DNA of 64,000 nucleotides from NCBI GenBank assembly GCA_944336975.1, contig CALVLH010000005.1:1-64000 (forward strand), written 5' to 3'. The position numbers and the translations under genes are program-made. This DNA comes from an uncultured Clostridia bacterium (GTDB lineage: Bacteria; Bacillota; Clostridia; Christensenellales; Borkfalkiaceae). How positions within the stretch are numbered: position 1 is the stretch's first letter; each line of letters begins with the position of its first letter. Of the stretch, positions 50,061-59,001 are shown piece by piece. Below the pieces are notes generated by a model. It made no database searches. It had not been told where the DNA came from and saw nothing but the letters and a program-made list of their open reading frames with translations.

Positions 50061-51002
50061 TCAGCCGTTGATACTCATCGCGCCCTGAACCAGCTCGTTT
50101 GCGAAGAAGTCTGCTTTCGCCGTTTCCGCTTCCCCTGCGGGATCGCTCGGATCCGTATTGCCTTCCTCGTAGATCTGCACGCAATCCGTGTTTTCCCAGA
50201 CGCCGGTGACGACTCTGCCGTCCGCATACCACATGGTGCCTTCGCCCCAGATCCAGCCGCTGTTCTTGTCCTTGGAGAACGCGCCCTCGAACTTGACGAA
50301 CTCGATGCCCGATTCAAAGTAGTAAATGCCGTGCTCGTCGTTGCGGATTCCCTGTTCCCAGTTGCCGACATAAACGCCGCCTGTCCCCGCGAAGTACATG
50401 ATGCCCCATCCGTCCATGAGGTTGTTCTTCATGCCGCCCACATACATATTGTAGGTGTAAAGGTCGTCTTTTACCGAAAACGCCGCGTCATAGAAGAGCT
50501 TACAGCCGACGCCCTGAGGATTGCCCAGCTCCCATTGTCCGAAATACATATCTCCGCCCGGCCAGGTCATCCAACCCATGCCCTGCATGAAATCGTCCAC
50601 CCAGCCGCCTTCGTAAACGCAGGCGGTCGTATATTCCATCCTGCCGACGCCGTTCTTCTTGCCGTTCTCGAACATTCCCCAATATTCGTCGCCGTTGGAA
50701 GCGCTCATGTGGCCGTATCCGCTGTATAAGCCGTTTTCGAAAAATCCCTCGTATTCGGTGAAGTCATACCCCGTATAGGTGCCGTATCCCGAGATCTTTC
50801 CTTCCACGAACGTACCCGTCCACTGACTGCCCAAAAAATCGGTGAGCGTACCCGTCCCGTCGGGGACGCCGTCCGTCGCCTGTCCGACGTATGTGCTGCC
50901 GTCTTCCAATGTGATGGTCTGCGTGCCGTCGCCGCAACCCGCGAGCGCAAACATCGCGCCGAAACTCAGCGCAAGCGCCGCCGCTATGATCCTCTTTTTC
51001 AT
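50061..51002 (-). CDS. MORN-repeat lipoprotein
   Basis: A 313-residue exported protein with a signal peptide and lipobox ALAGC (cysteine 23). The mature part is a series of MORN-like beta-hairpin repeats of about 23 residues: DGSTYVGQATDGVPDGTG, SQWTGTFVEGKISGYGTY, TEYEGFFENGLYSGYGHM, DEYWGMFENGKKNGVG, CVYEGGWVDDFMQGMG, DMYFGQWELGNPQGVG and others. MORN repeats bind lipids or proteins, or act as structural rods. Exported MORN lipoproteins are unusual in a glycan-degradation operon; this could be a surface glycan- or protein-binding module. AAGGAGGAAAT precedes the ATG. Confidence 0.88.
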   Translation of the reverse strand: MKKRIIAAALALSFGAMFALAGCGDGTQTITLEDGSTYVGQATDGVPDGTGTLTDFLGSQWTGTFVEGKISGYGTYTGYDFTEYEGFFENGLYSGYGHMSASNGDEYWGMFENGKKNGVGRMEYTTACVYEGGWVDDFMQGMGWMTWPGGDMYFGQWELGNPQGVGCKLFYDAAFSVKDDLYTYNMYVGGMKNNLMDGWGIMYFAGTGGVYVGNWEQGIRNDEHGIYYFESGIEFVKFEGAFSKDKNSGWIWGEGTMWYADGRVVTGVWENTDCVQIYEEGNTDPSDPAGEAETAKADFFANELVQGAMSING

Positions 51003-51028
51003 GTGATTTCCTCCTTAAACGTCCCTTG

Positions 51029-52516
51029 TTATTCCGCCGCGACGATCTGTCCGTTTTCCACCTGCGTGCCGTCTTCCAACGCGCCCGTGTACCAGCTCCA
51101 TGCGCCCGTTTCCGCGTCTACCCAGATGTAGCCCTGTACGCCGTCCATCTGTCCGAACCCGTACGTCCCCTTCATGGGGCTCCCGTTTTCAAACGTGCCG
51201 TCGAAATAGTTGCCGCCTACCCAATGGAAGACGCCCTTGCCGTTGATCCAGTCGTTTGCGAATTCGCCCACATACCAGCAGCCGTTGTTGAACTGATAGT
51301 GTCCCTGTCCCGATCTCTGCTGGTTGGACCATTCGCCGAGATACCAGTCATAAGCGCCGTTGCCCTGCGGCCATACGAAATACGCCGTGCCGTCGATCTT
51401 GCCCGCTTTCCACTGACCGATGCCGATGCATCCGCCCGTATAATAGACCTGACCGTATCCTTCCAGCTCTCCGTTCACGAACGTGCCTTCATACCAGGTA
51501 GGATCTTCGCCGTTGAATGTCTTTCTGCCCGTGCCCGTGATCGTGCAACCGTTGGTAAACGTCCCGACATAGGTGTAGTCCGTCGTCACGAGGGTGCCTT
51601 CGGTCGGAACGCCGTCCACCGTCGTGCCCGTGAACGTGCCGAAATTCTCGTACACTCGATCCGTCACCTGCTCCACGACGGGACCGCTCGGTTCTTCCGT
51701 TACGCCCTCGTCGCCCGTAGTATCGTCGCCCGTAGTGTCGTCGCCCGCGGTATTGTCGCCCGTGACGATCTGTCCGTTTTCTACCTTCGTGCCGTCTTCC
51801 AGTTCGCCCGTGTACCAGCTCCATGCGCCCGTTTCCGCGTCTACCCAGATGTAGCCCTGTACGCCGTCCATCTGTCCGAACCCGTACGTTCCCTTGACGG
51901 GATTGCCGCCCGCGAACGTGCCGTCGAAGAAATTTCCGCCCGTCCAGTGGAACACGCCTTCGCCGTTGATCCAGTCATCCTTGAACTCGCCGATATACCA
52001 GCAGCCGTTGCTGAACTGATACCGCCCTTCGCCGGAACGGATCTGTCCTTCCCAATCGCCCAGATACCAATCGCAAGAACCGTCGGGCTGAGGCCACACG
52101 AAATATGCCGTGCCGTCGATCTTGCCCGCCGACCATTCGCCGATGCCGATATAGCCGCCCTTATAATAGCATTGCCCGAAGCCTTCCAGCTGCCCGTTGA
52201 CGAACGTGCCCTTGAACCAGTCGGCGTCTTCGCCGTTATAGGTCATCGTGCCCGTTCCCGTGATGCGATAGCCGTCGGTGAACGTACCCGTATAGGTATA
52301 ATCCGTCGTCACGAGCGTACCTTCCGAAGGAACGCCGTCCACCGTCGTGCCCGTAAACGTGCCGAAGTTCTCGTACACTTTGTCCGTGACCTGTTCCACG
52401 ACGGGTTCCTTCGTTTCATCGCCGGAATCCGTATCGCAAGCCGCGAGGCCTGCGACGCAGAACGCGGAGCAGGCAATTAGCGCCAGCGGAAGCAGTCTCT
52501 TTTTCAATGTCATCAT
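51029..52516 (-). CDS. Duplicated MORN-repeat lipoprotein
   Basis: A 495-residue exported protein with a signal peptide and lipobox GLAAC. It consists of two near-identical halves, each starting VVEQVTD(K/R)VYENFGTFTGTTVDGVP and ending DGT(K/Q)VENGQIV, joined by a low-complexity GDDTTGDDTTGD linker. Each half carries eight or so MORN-type hairpins (GEWSAGKIDGTAYF, GDWEGQIRSGEGRYQF, GEFKDDWINGEGVFHW). The duplication is also visible in DNA. GGAGGG precedes paired ATGs at 52516 and 52513. It lies 38 nt after a GH51 gene and 26 nt before the second MORN gene. Confidence 0.9.
   Translation of the reverse strand: MMTLKKRLLPLALIACSAFCVAGLAACDTDSGDETKEPVVEQVTDKVYENFGTFTGTTVDGVPSEGTLVTTDYTYTGTFTDGYRITGTGTMTYNGEDADWFKGTFVNGQLEGFGQCYYKGGYIGIGEWSAGKIDGTAYFVWPQPDGSCDWYLGDWEGQIRSGEGRYQFSNGCWYIGEFKDDWINGEGVFHWTGGNFFDGTFAGGNPVKGTYGFGQMDGVQGYIWVDAETGAWSWYTGELEDGTKVENGQIVTGDNTAGDDTTGDDTTGDEGVTEEPSGPVVEQVTDRVYENFGTFTGTTVDGVPTEGTLVTTDYTYVGTFTNGCTITGTGRKTFNGEDPTWYEGTFVNGELEGYGQVYYTGGCIGIGQWKAGKIDGTAYFVWPQGNGAYDWYLGEWSNQQRSGQGHYQFNNGCWYVGEFANDWINGKGVFHWVGGNYFDGTFENGSPMKGTYGFGQMDGVQGYIWVDAETGAWSWYTGALEDGTQVENGQIVAAE
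51082..51889. repeat. Perfect 85-bp direct repeat within the MORN gene
   Basis: Positions 51082-51166 and 51805-51889 are identical over 85 bp, spaced 723 bp (241 codons). They are the best-conserved part of a longer internal duplication. Recombination between them would delete or add exactly one half of the protein in frame. Confidence 0.9.
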
Positions 52517-52553
52517 TTTTCCCTCCGTAAAATTATATTAAAACCGTTCGGTT

Positions 52554-54455
52554 TCAACCGATTTCCAGCACGAAGAGCGTTATGCTCAACGGCTCTATTG
52601 CGGCAAACGCCGCGTTTTCCGTGACGACGTAACTCACCTCGTCCCCGTCCGCCGAATTGGCGGCGGTCGCCGAAGTTCCCGCGACGGAGACCTTGCGCAC
52701 GATGCGGCTGTCCTCCCGTAAATTGAGCAGGATGCTCTTGGACGAGGGATTGACGATCGCGAGCGTCGCCCGCTTTCCGTCCGCGCTGACCGTCAGCGCA
52801 TAATCGAGCGCGGTCGTCTTGTCCGTCTGGCGGATGACCGCTTCCGCGCTGTACGCCTGCATATTCTGCGCGTACGCTTTGAGCGCATACCCCACAGGCG
52901 AAAAATACGTTTCCCGATCGGACGAATAGAGCGCGCTGGGGGCGTTGCTCTTGCTCTCGGTGAATACCGCGTCCGAATAGTTCGCCATGCCGACGACGTC
53001 CGCGTTGTCGATGAACAAGTTCAGCGAAGCCGCGATGCCGAGCGCGTCGCGTAGCTGAGACTGCCCGTCCCACTCGTAGGCGAATTCGTCAAAGGCGATC
53101 TTCACGTGCGCCGCAGACGGGATCTCGGCGATCAGCCTGCGGTGATTGGCGATGCGCATATCGAGATTGTTGGTCATGGAGAGGATATGCAGGGATGGTT
53201 CGTACGAATCGTCGCTCTGCGCATACAGGTGTTCGCCGATGTAGTCGAGATTGTCCGCGCAGTTTCTGAACATCTGTTCCGTCCATTCGGAGCAGTTGTC
53301 TCCGCACCCCGTGATGAGGATGTCTCCGTCGATCTCCTTCATCGCCTCGGAAAAGGCGTTATGGACGTCCACATATTCGGCAATGGACGTATGTCCGATC
53401 TGCCAGTCGCCCTGCATTTCGTTGCCCACGCACCAATAGCGGATATCGTAAGCGGACTCATGCCCGTTTCCCGCGCGGAGCGCGCCGTATTCGGTGTCCG
53501 CCGCGCCGTTGCAGTATTCCACGAGATCGGCGGCTTCTTCCGCGCTCGAACTGCCCGTGTTCACCGCCATATACGGAATGGCGCCGATGTATTCGCACAT
53601 CGCGAGGAACTCGTCCGTGCCCATGTCGTTGGGCTCGATCCTGTCGTAAAATCCCGCCGTTTCCAGCCTGTCGATGTCGTCCTGCACGTCGCCCGTATCG
53701 GGGAACCACGCGAGGTTCCTGCGCGAAGGGCGCCTGTCGCGGTCGCCGATGCCGTCCTTCCACTGATAACCCGAGACGAAGTTCCCGCCCGGCCAGCGGT
53801 AGATCGTCCCCGCAAGGCTCTTCATGGCGTCCAGCGTGTCCCGCCGCATCCCCATGTAATTGTCCGCGGGCATCAGGGAAAGGCTGTCCAGAGCGATTTC
53901 ACCTTGCGTACAGGAGAAGCGCACTTCCGTTTCCCCTTCCGCGCCGACCGCCGAAAACGCATATTTTACAAACCCGCCGCTCACCGCGATCTCTTCGGAA
54001 AACTCCCCGACCTGCACGCGCACGGTGCCTTCGCCCTTGGCGTAGAAATATCCGTCGTACATCTCCGCGCCGAGGGAGACCGTCTGGAAGATCGCCGCAC
54101 CCTCGGGGAGGATCGCCGCATATCCGTTTTCCGAATAGCACTCCTCGTCCGCGCCGACTTCGCCCTGCGTTTGCCAGGGGGAAAGCCCCTCTTCGCCGGG
54201 GCGATAATAAAATTTTCTGTCCTCGATGAGTTCCGCCCAGATGACGCCGTAGATGCACCCGGGGATATGTTCAAGAAATTCACCGTAGATGAGAGGCGAG
54301 ATCTCGTTCCCCTTTTCCAGGGAAAGAAACGCGACGTCGTATTCGAGATCGCACTCCGGTTTCTCCGCAGCGGGCGGAGCCTGCGGCACGCATCCCGCGC
54401 AGGCGAGCACGCCCGCGCCGACCGCCGCCGCCAACAGCTTCGTCATTCTTTTCAT
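52554..54455 (-). CDS. Secreted GH51-type alpha-L-arabinofuranosidase, lipoprotein
   Basis: A 633-residue exported enzyme with a signal peptide and lipobox ACAGC (about residue 21). YGEFLEHIPGCIYGVIW begins the catalytic module; a CBM-like insert (about 110-190) follows, then RWPGGNFVSGYQWKDGIG, the acid/base glutamate in VGNEMQGDWQ and the nucleophile glutamate in FDEFAYEW. It is closely related to the next GH51 upstream, from which it is probably an old duplicate. ATG 54455 is 2 nt after that gene's stop codon. It should release arabinose from arabinan side chains. Confidence 0.9.
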   Translation of the reverse strand: MKRMTKLLAAAVGAGVLACAGCVPQAPPAAEKPECDLEYDVAFLSLEKGNEISPLIYGEFLEHIPGCIYGVIWAELIEDRKFYYRPGEEGLSPWQTQGEVGADEECYSENGYAAILPEGAAIFQTVSLGAEMYDGYFYAKGEGTVRVQVGEFSEEIAVSGGFVKYAFSAVGAEGETEVRFSCTQGEIALDSLSLMPADNYMGMRRDTLDAMKSLAGTIYRWPGGNFVSGYQWKDGIGDRDRRPSRRNLAWFPDTGDVQDDIDRLETAGFYDRIEPNDMGTDEFLAMCEYIGAIPYMAVNTGSSSAEEAADLVEYCNGAADTEYGALRAGNGHESAYDIRYWCVGNEMQGDWQIGHTSIAEYVDVHNAFSEAMKEIDGDILITGCGDNCSEWTEQMFRNCADNLDYIGEHLYAQSDDSYEPSLHILSMTNNLDMRIANHRRLIAEIPSAAHVKIAFDEFAYEWDGQSQLRDALGIAASLNLFIDNADVVGMANYSDAVFTESKSNAPSALYSSDRETYFSPVGYALKAYAQNMQAYSAEAVIRQTDKTTALDYALTVSADGKRATLAIVNPSSKSILLNLREDSRIVRKVSVAGTSATAANSADGDEVSYVVTENAAFAAIEPLSITLFVLEIG

Positions 54456-54457
54456 GA

Positions 54458-56401
54458 TCACCTCACTTTTACGACGAACACGCTCACGCTCATGGCGGGC
54501 GCGACGACGTTTTTGAGATTCTCCACGCGCTCCGTCCACATTTCCGAACGCGCCGTGGAATTATAGGAATCGTAATAGTCGCCCGTCAGCGTGGTGCGTT
54601 CGACGGATAGCGCCGAATCGAATGCCGCGTTGGTCAGTTTCACCGCATATTCGCTGGGATTGACCACGGCGATCGCATAGGAGGAGCCGTCCTCCGAACG
54701 CGTCACGCTCACATCCAATTGCAGCGCTTCCGAATAGCGCACGACGCTCTCCACGCGATAGTCGAACATATAATTGCGGTACATCCCGAGCACATATCCC
54801 GCGCCCTGCGTCACCGCGCCGAACGGCTCCGTCGTCACGCAACCCTGCGTCGCGTTGACCGTAGAGGAATAACAGCACATCTCGAACACGTCCGAATTGT
54901 TGATGACCGCGTTGAGGAACACGCCGATGCCCATGCCGTCCTTTAATCGGGAGGCGCTCGTCGCCTTGTCGTAAGCGTATTCGGTAAACGCGATCTTCAC
55001 GTCGCCGTATTGCGGATATTTCGCGAGGAGCTGTCTGTGATTGGAGATGCGGTACTCGATGTTCGTGCGCATATTGGCAAGATGTTCGAACACGTCGACG
55101 TTATCCTGCTGCGCATACATATGTTCCGCGATGAAATCCATGTTGTTTCCGCAGGAGGCGAACAGCGAATCCGACCAGGTCGAAGAGTTCTCCCCGCTCG
55201 CCACGATGAGGATGTCGGGATCGACCTCCCGCATCGCCTTCGTGAAGGCGTTGTGGATGTTCACATATTCGGATACGGGAACATGGCCGAGCTGCCAATC
55301 GCCGAACATCTCGTTCCCGACGCCCCAATAGCGGATACCGTAAGGTTCTTCGTGTCCGTTCGCCGCGCGAAGAGCACCGTATTCGGTGGAAACGGCGCCG
55401 TTGCAGTATTCCACCTGCTGTACCGCCTCCTCGACCGTCCCCAGCCCCGTGTTGACCATCATGAGCGCTTCCGCGCCGAGATAGTCGCACATCGCCATGA
55501 ACTCGTCCAGACCGAAGTCGTTGGGCTCGATCCCGCCGTAAAATCCCAGCCGTTTGAGATTGACAATGTCGGAAGTGATCATCGCCTCTTCGCTCGCAAA
55601 ATCGCTTTCCAGCCCCATATAATTGAGGTTTCTGCGCGAAGGGCGCTTGTCGCGGTCGCCGATCCCGTCCCGCCAGTCGTAACCCGAGAGGAAATTCCCG
55701 CCCGGCCAGCGGTAGATGGGACTGTTCAGTTCTTTCAGTTCTTCCAGCGTATCGAGGCGCATCCCGAGATAGTTGTCCTCGGGCATCAGCGAGAGCGAAT
55801 CGAACCGTCCTTCCCCTTGCGTCACTTTCAAACGATAGGTCGCTTCCGTCGTCTTGAACGCGCCTTTGAGGGAGTATTCGTATCTGACGAACTGACTTCC
55901 CGCGGCGACGGCGACCGTCGTTTCCGCACTGCCGTTTTCGCCTTCCAGCGAAACGGTCACCGTGCACCCCGCGGGCGAAAGGCAGTAGAAATATCCTTCG
56001 TACCCCTTTTCCTCGACGGGGACGTCTTCCTGATAGATGTCGCCGCCCGCGCGGAGGTATGCCGAGTGTCCGCCCGAATAGCTCGTCTCCGCGTCGCTCG
56101 AGACCAGCGACGCGTCCGTCGTCTTCCACGGAGAAAGCCCGGACGCCCCGACCTCGTAGTAGAACTTGCGGTCGAGCACCTTTTCCGACCAGATCCCGTC
56201 GTAGATGCACGTCTCGATGTGTTCGATGAATTGTCCGTAAATGAGCGGATTGACGTACTCGCCTTTTTCGTTCAGAGAGAAGTTAACGGGAAGAGCGGTG
56301 TCGAACGCCTCTTCCTTTTTCTGCTCTCCGCACGCCGCCGCCGTCACGGCAAAACAGCCGATCAGAAGCGCGCAAATTGTCGTTTTTCCTGTCGTCTTCA
56401 T
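54458..56401 (-). CDS. Secreted GH51-type alpha-L-arabinofuranosidase, lipoprotein
   Basis: A 647-residue exported enzyme with a signal peptide and lipobox TAAAC (about residue 24). YGQFIEHIETCIYDGIW opens the catalytic module; the CBM-like insert is followed by YRWPGGNFLSGYDWRDGIGDRDKRPSRRNL, VGNEMFGDWQ (acid/base) and AFTEYAYD (nucleophile). ATG 56401 overlaps the end of the GH2 gene by 4 nt. With its neighbour it makes a tandem pair; they may differ in linkage preference. Confidence 0.92.
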   Translation of the reverse strand: MKTTGKTTICALLIGCFAVTAAACGEQKKEEAFDTALPVNFSLNEKGEYVNPLIYGQFIEHIETCIYDGIWSEKVLDRKFYYEVGASGLSPWKTTDASLVSSDAETSYSGGHSAYLRAGGDIYQEDVPVEEKGYEGYFYCLSPAGCTVTVSLEGENGSAETTVAVAAGSQFVRYEYSLKGAFKTTEATYRLKVTQGEGRFDSLSLMPEDNYLGMRLDTLEELKELNSPIYRWPGGNFLSGYDWRDGIGDRDKRPSRRNLNYMGLESDFASEEAMITSDIVNLKRLGFYGGIEPNDFGLDEFMAMCDYLGAEALMMVNTGLGTVEEAVQQVEYCNGAVSTEYGALRAANGHEEPYGIRYWGVGNEMFGDWQLGHVPVSEYVNIHNAFTKAMREVDPDILIVASGENSSTWSDSLFASCGNNMDFIAEHMYAQQDNVDVFEHLANMRTNIEYRISNHRQLLAKYPQYGDVKIAFTEYAYDKATSASRLKDGMGIGVFLNAVINNSDVFEMCCYSSTVNATQGCVTTEPFGAVTQGAGYVLGMYRNYMFDYRVESVVRYSEALQLDVSVTRSEDGSSYAIAVVNPSEYAVKLTNAAFDSALSVERTTLTGDYYDSYNSTARSEMWTERVENLKNVVAPAMSVSVFVVKVR

Positions 56402-58125
56402 CCTGTTTTCCTCATGCTTTCCGCACGCCTTTGCGCGCCTTCGGGAGAAAAGATCTCGCGGATCACGTCCGTCGGGAGTTTGGGGACGCGGTCTGCGGTC
56501 AGAAGGCCGTTGACTTCCTGCTGTACGTCGGTGAGCTGCGTATAACAGCACCCGCACACATAAGGGATCGCCTGAACGGTATCCGCGATTGCTCGCACCC
56601 GCTTCGCATACGCCGCCACGTCGGAGGCGTTCGCGCCGTATCCCCAGCCTTCCGCGCCGTCGATCGCGACGCCGCCGTATTCGGAGATCATCACGGGCTG
56701 ACCGCGGTAACGGTATCCGTCCGCAAACGCCTTGCCGTAGAAGTTGGTGTTGATCTTCTTGTCGGTCACGACGTGATCTTTGACCGCATATTCCCGACGG
56801 AAGGTCTCGGGATCCTGTTCGTATTCGTGCAGGGACAGAATGTCGCTGTTGAGATGGCTCCACCCGTCGTTGGTGATGACGGGACGGCCGTCCATGGCGC
56901 GCACTCTTTTTTCCACGCTCTCCACATACGCCTGTTGTTCGGCGCTGTCCTTGATGGAGTACACCCCCCACGTCTCGTTGAACAGGAGCCAGCAGATGAC
57001 GCTGGGATGATTGCGGAGCTGAAGGACGATCGCCTGCGCGTCGCGGGTGAATTCGTCGCGCATCTTCGCGTCGAAGATGTACGCGCTGGGGATCTCCCCC
57101 CAGACGTATAAGCCGAGTTTGTCGCAAAGATAGTAGAAGATATGGCTTTCCACCTTCTGATGTTTGCGCACGCCGTTGAATCCCATGCGTTTGATGAGCT
57201 CCACGTCCTTTTCGAGCGCTTCCTCGTCGGGCGCGGTGAGCATGGTATCCGGCCAATAGCCCTGATCGAGGATCATCTGCTGATATTCCCGTTTTCCGTT
57301 GATATATACGCCGTCCTCGCGCAGGGAGATCTCGCGGATCCCGAAATAGGTGTACACCTCGTCGGCGGGCTCGCCCGCGACGCGGATCTTCATCGTATAG
57401 AGGTGCGGCGATCCCGCGCTCCACAGCTTGGGCGAAGAAATCCTGACGCTCCCTTCCGCCTTGCTCCCGCGGGGCAGGACGCCCGCCGCGACGCGCTTTT
57501 CTCCGTCGAAGATCTCGAACCGCGTTTCCGCCTCGCCGCTCAATTCGCATTCGAGACGCACCGTCCCGTCCGCCGAAGCGTCCGTGCGGAAGCGTTTCAG
57601 ATAGGTCTCGCCCGCGTATTCCAGCCATACGGGCTTCCAGATGCCCGTCGTCTGCACATACCAGCATTCATAACTCGCCGTCTTCGCGCGCTGTTTGCCG
57701 CGGAGCTGCGATTTGCTGAGGCTGTCCAGCACGCCGACCGTGATGACGTTCTCGCCTTCCTTCACATAGGGCGTGACGTCGAGACAAAATTCCGTGTACC
57801 CGCCCTTATGCTCGCCCGCAAACGCGCCGTTCACATAGACGGACGCGAAATAATCCACCGCCTCGAAATGCAGCAGTACCCTGCCGCGGTGCGCGCGGAC
57901 GGGAAAGGTGCGGCGGTACCACACGCATCCGTGCACGCTTTCGTCGCCGATCCCGCTCGCCTTGCACTCATAGCTGTAAGGGACGACGATCTTGCGGTCG
58001 AACGCGGGCTTCGCCGTTTCTTCGTCCGCCATGCAAAATTCCCATTGTCCGCACAAAAAGAGATAGTCTTTGCGCTCAAACTGAGGATTGGGGCAATATT
58101 TCCCGTAATTTCCGATTGCGTTCAT
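56398..58125 (-). CDS. GH2-family glycoside hydrolase (beta-galactosidase/glucuronidase-like)
   Basis: A 575-residue cytoplasmic enzyme. The N-terminal jelly-roll (WYRRTFPV, VYVNGAFAGEHKGGYTEF), immunoglobulin-like domain and barrel are in GH2 order. The barrel shows GFNGVRKHQKVE, the acid/base glutamate in WLLFNETWGVY and the nucleophile glutamate in MISEYGGVA. It is short for LacZ and closer to beta-glucuronidase-sized members that include arabinosidases and galactosidases. It has no signal peptide, so it should act on imported oligosaccharides. Its start shares one base with the stop of the upstream permease gene. Confidence 0.9.
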   Translation of the reverse strand: MNAIGNYGKYCPNPQFERKDYLFLCGQWEFCMADEETAKPAFDRKIVVPYSYECKASGIGDESVHGCVWYRRTFPVRAHRGRVLLHFEAVDYFASVYVNGAFAGEHKGGYTEFCLDVTPYVKEGENVITVGVLDSLSKSQLRGKQRAKTASYECWYVQTTGIWKPVWLEYAGETYLKRFRTDASADGTVRLECELSGEAETRFEIFDGEKRVAAGVLPRGSKAEGSVRISSPKLWSAGSPHLYTMKIRVAGEPADEVYTYFGIREISLREDGVYINGKREYQQMILDQGYWPDTMLTAPDEEALEKDVELIKRMGFNGVRKHQKVESHIFYYLCDKLGLYVWGEIPSAYIFDAKMRDEFTRDAQAIVLQLRNHPSVICWLLFNETWGVYSIKDSAEQQAYVESVEKRVRAMDGRPVITNDGWSHLNSDILSLHEYEQDPETFRREYAVKDHVVTDKKINTNFYGKAFADGYRYRGQPVMISEYGGVAIDGAEGWGYGANASDVAAYAKRVRAIADTVQAIPYVCGCCYTQLTDVQQEVNGLLTADRVPKLPTDVIREIFSPEGAQRRAESMRKTG

Positions 58126-59000
58126 CAGCCCTTGATCCCTCCTATCGAAATGCCTTTGATAAAATATTTTTGTCCCAGCAGGAAAATGATGAGGATGGGA
58201 AGCGCGGAAAGCACCGCCCCCGCCATCTGCTTCCCGTACTGATGCGCATAGCTGCCCGAAAAGGTCGCGAGCCCCGCCGTGAGGGTACGCGTTTCCGCGG
58301 AATTGGTCACGATGAGCGGCCAGACGTAATCGTTCCAGTTGCCCTGGAAGGAGAAAATGGCGAGCGTCACGAGGACGGGCGCACACATGGGCAGAACGAT
58401 GTGAAAATAGATCTGAAATTCGTTTGCGCCGTCCATCTTCGCCGCTTCGTCGTATGCCATGGGAAGCCCGCGCATGAACTGACGCAGCATGAACACGCCG
58501 AACACGCCGCCCAGCCCCGGCAGGATCATGGAGAACATATTGTCCACGAGCCCGAGTTTGTCGATGATGATGTAGTTGGGGATCATGTTGATGACCCCGG
58601 GGATCATCATCGAGGACATCCCCAGCCAGAACATCGCCTCTCTGCCCTTGAATTTCAGGCGGGAGAAAGCGAACGCCGCCAGCGAAGAGACCGCGAGATA
58701 GAGCACGACGTACACCACCGCGATCTTGAAACTGTTCCAAAACCAGCGCAGGATGGGAACGTTGCGGTTGCCCATGATGCTGATGTAGTTTTCCAGCGTG
58801 ACCTCTTTGGGAAAGAGCGTGACGTTTGCGTCCAGCACTTCCGTTTCGAACTTGAAAGAAGTCGCCACTGCCCACAGCGACGGGATGAGCACGGTCAGCG
58901 CGCACAGGAGCAACAACACATAGAACATAACTTCCGTCGCGATCATCGCGGGAGAATGATTTTTGCGATAATGCCTGAGTTTTTCGATTACGTTCGTCAT
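58125..59000 (-). CDS. Carbohydrate ABC transporter permease, MalG type
   Basis: A 291-residue inner-membrane subunit with six membrane segments and the EAA loop YDEAAKMDGANEFQIYFHIVLP that contacts the ATPase. It ends LGQKYFIKGISIGGIKG, typical of MalG-type permeases. It pairs with the upstream MalF-type permease, separated by 1 nt. Confidence 0.95.
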   Translation of the reverse strand: MTNVIEKLRHYRKNHSPAMIATEVMFYVLLLLCALTVLIPSLWAVATSFKFETEVLDANVTLFPKEVTLENYISIMGNRNVPILRWFWNSFKIAVVYVVLYLAVSSLAAFAFSRLKFKGREAMFWLGMSSMMIPGVINMIPNYIIIDKLGLVDNMFSMILPGLGGVFGVFMLRQFMRGLPMAYDEAAKMDGANEFQIYFHIVLPMCAPVLVTLAIFSFQGNWNDYVWPLIVTNSAETRTLTAGLATFSGSYAHQYGKQMAGAVLSALPILIIFLLGQKYFIKGISIGGIKG

Positions 59001-59001
59001 A

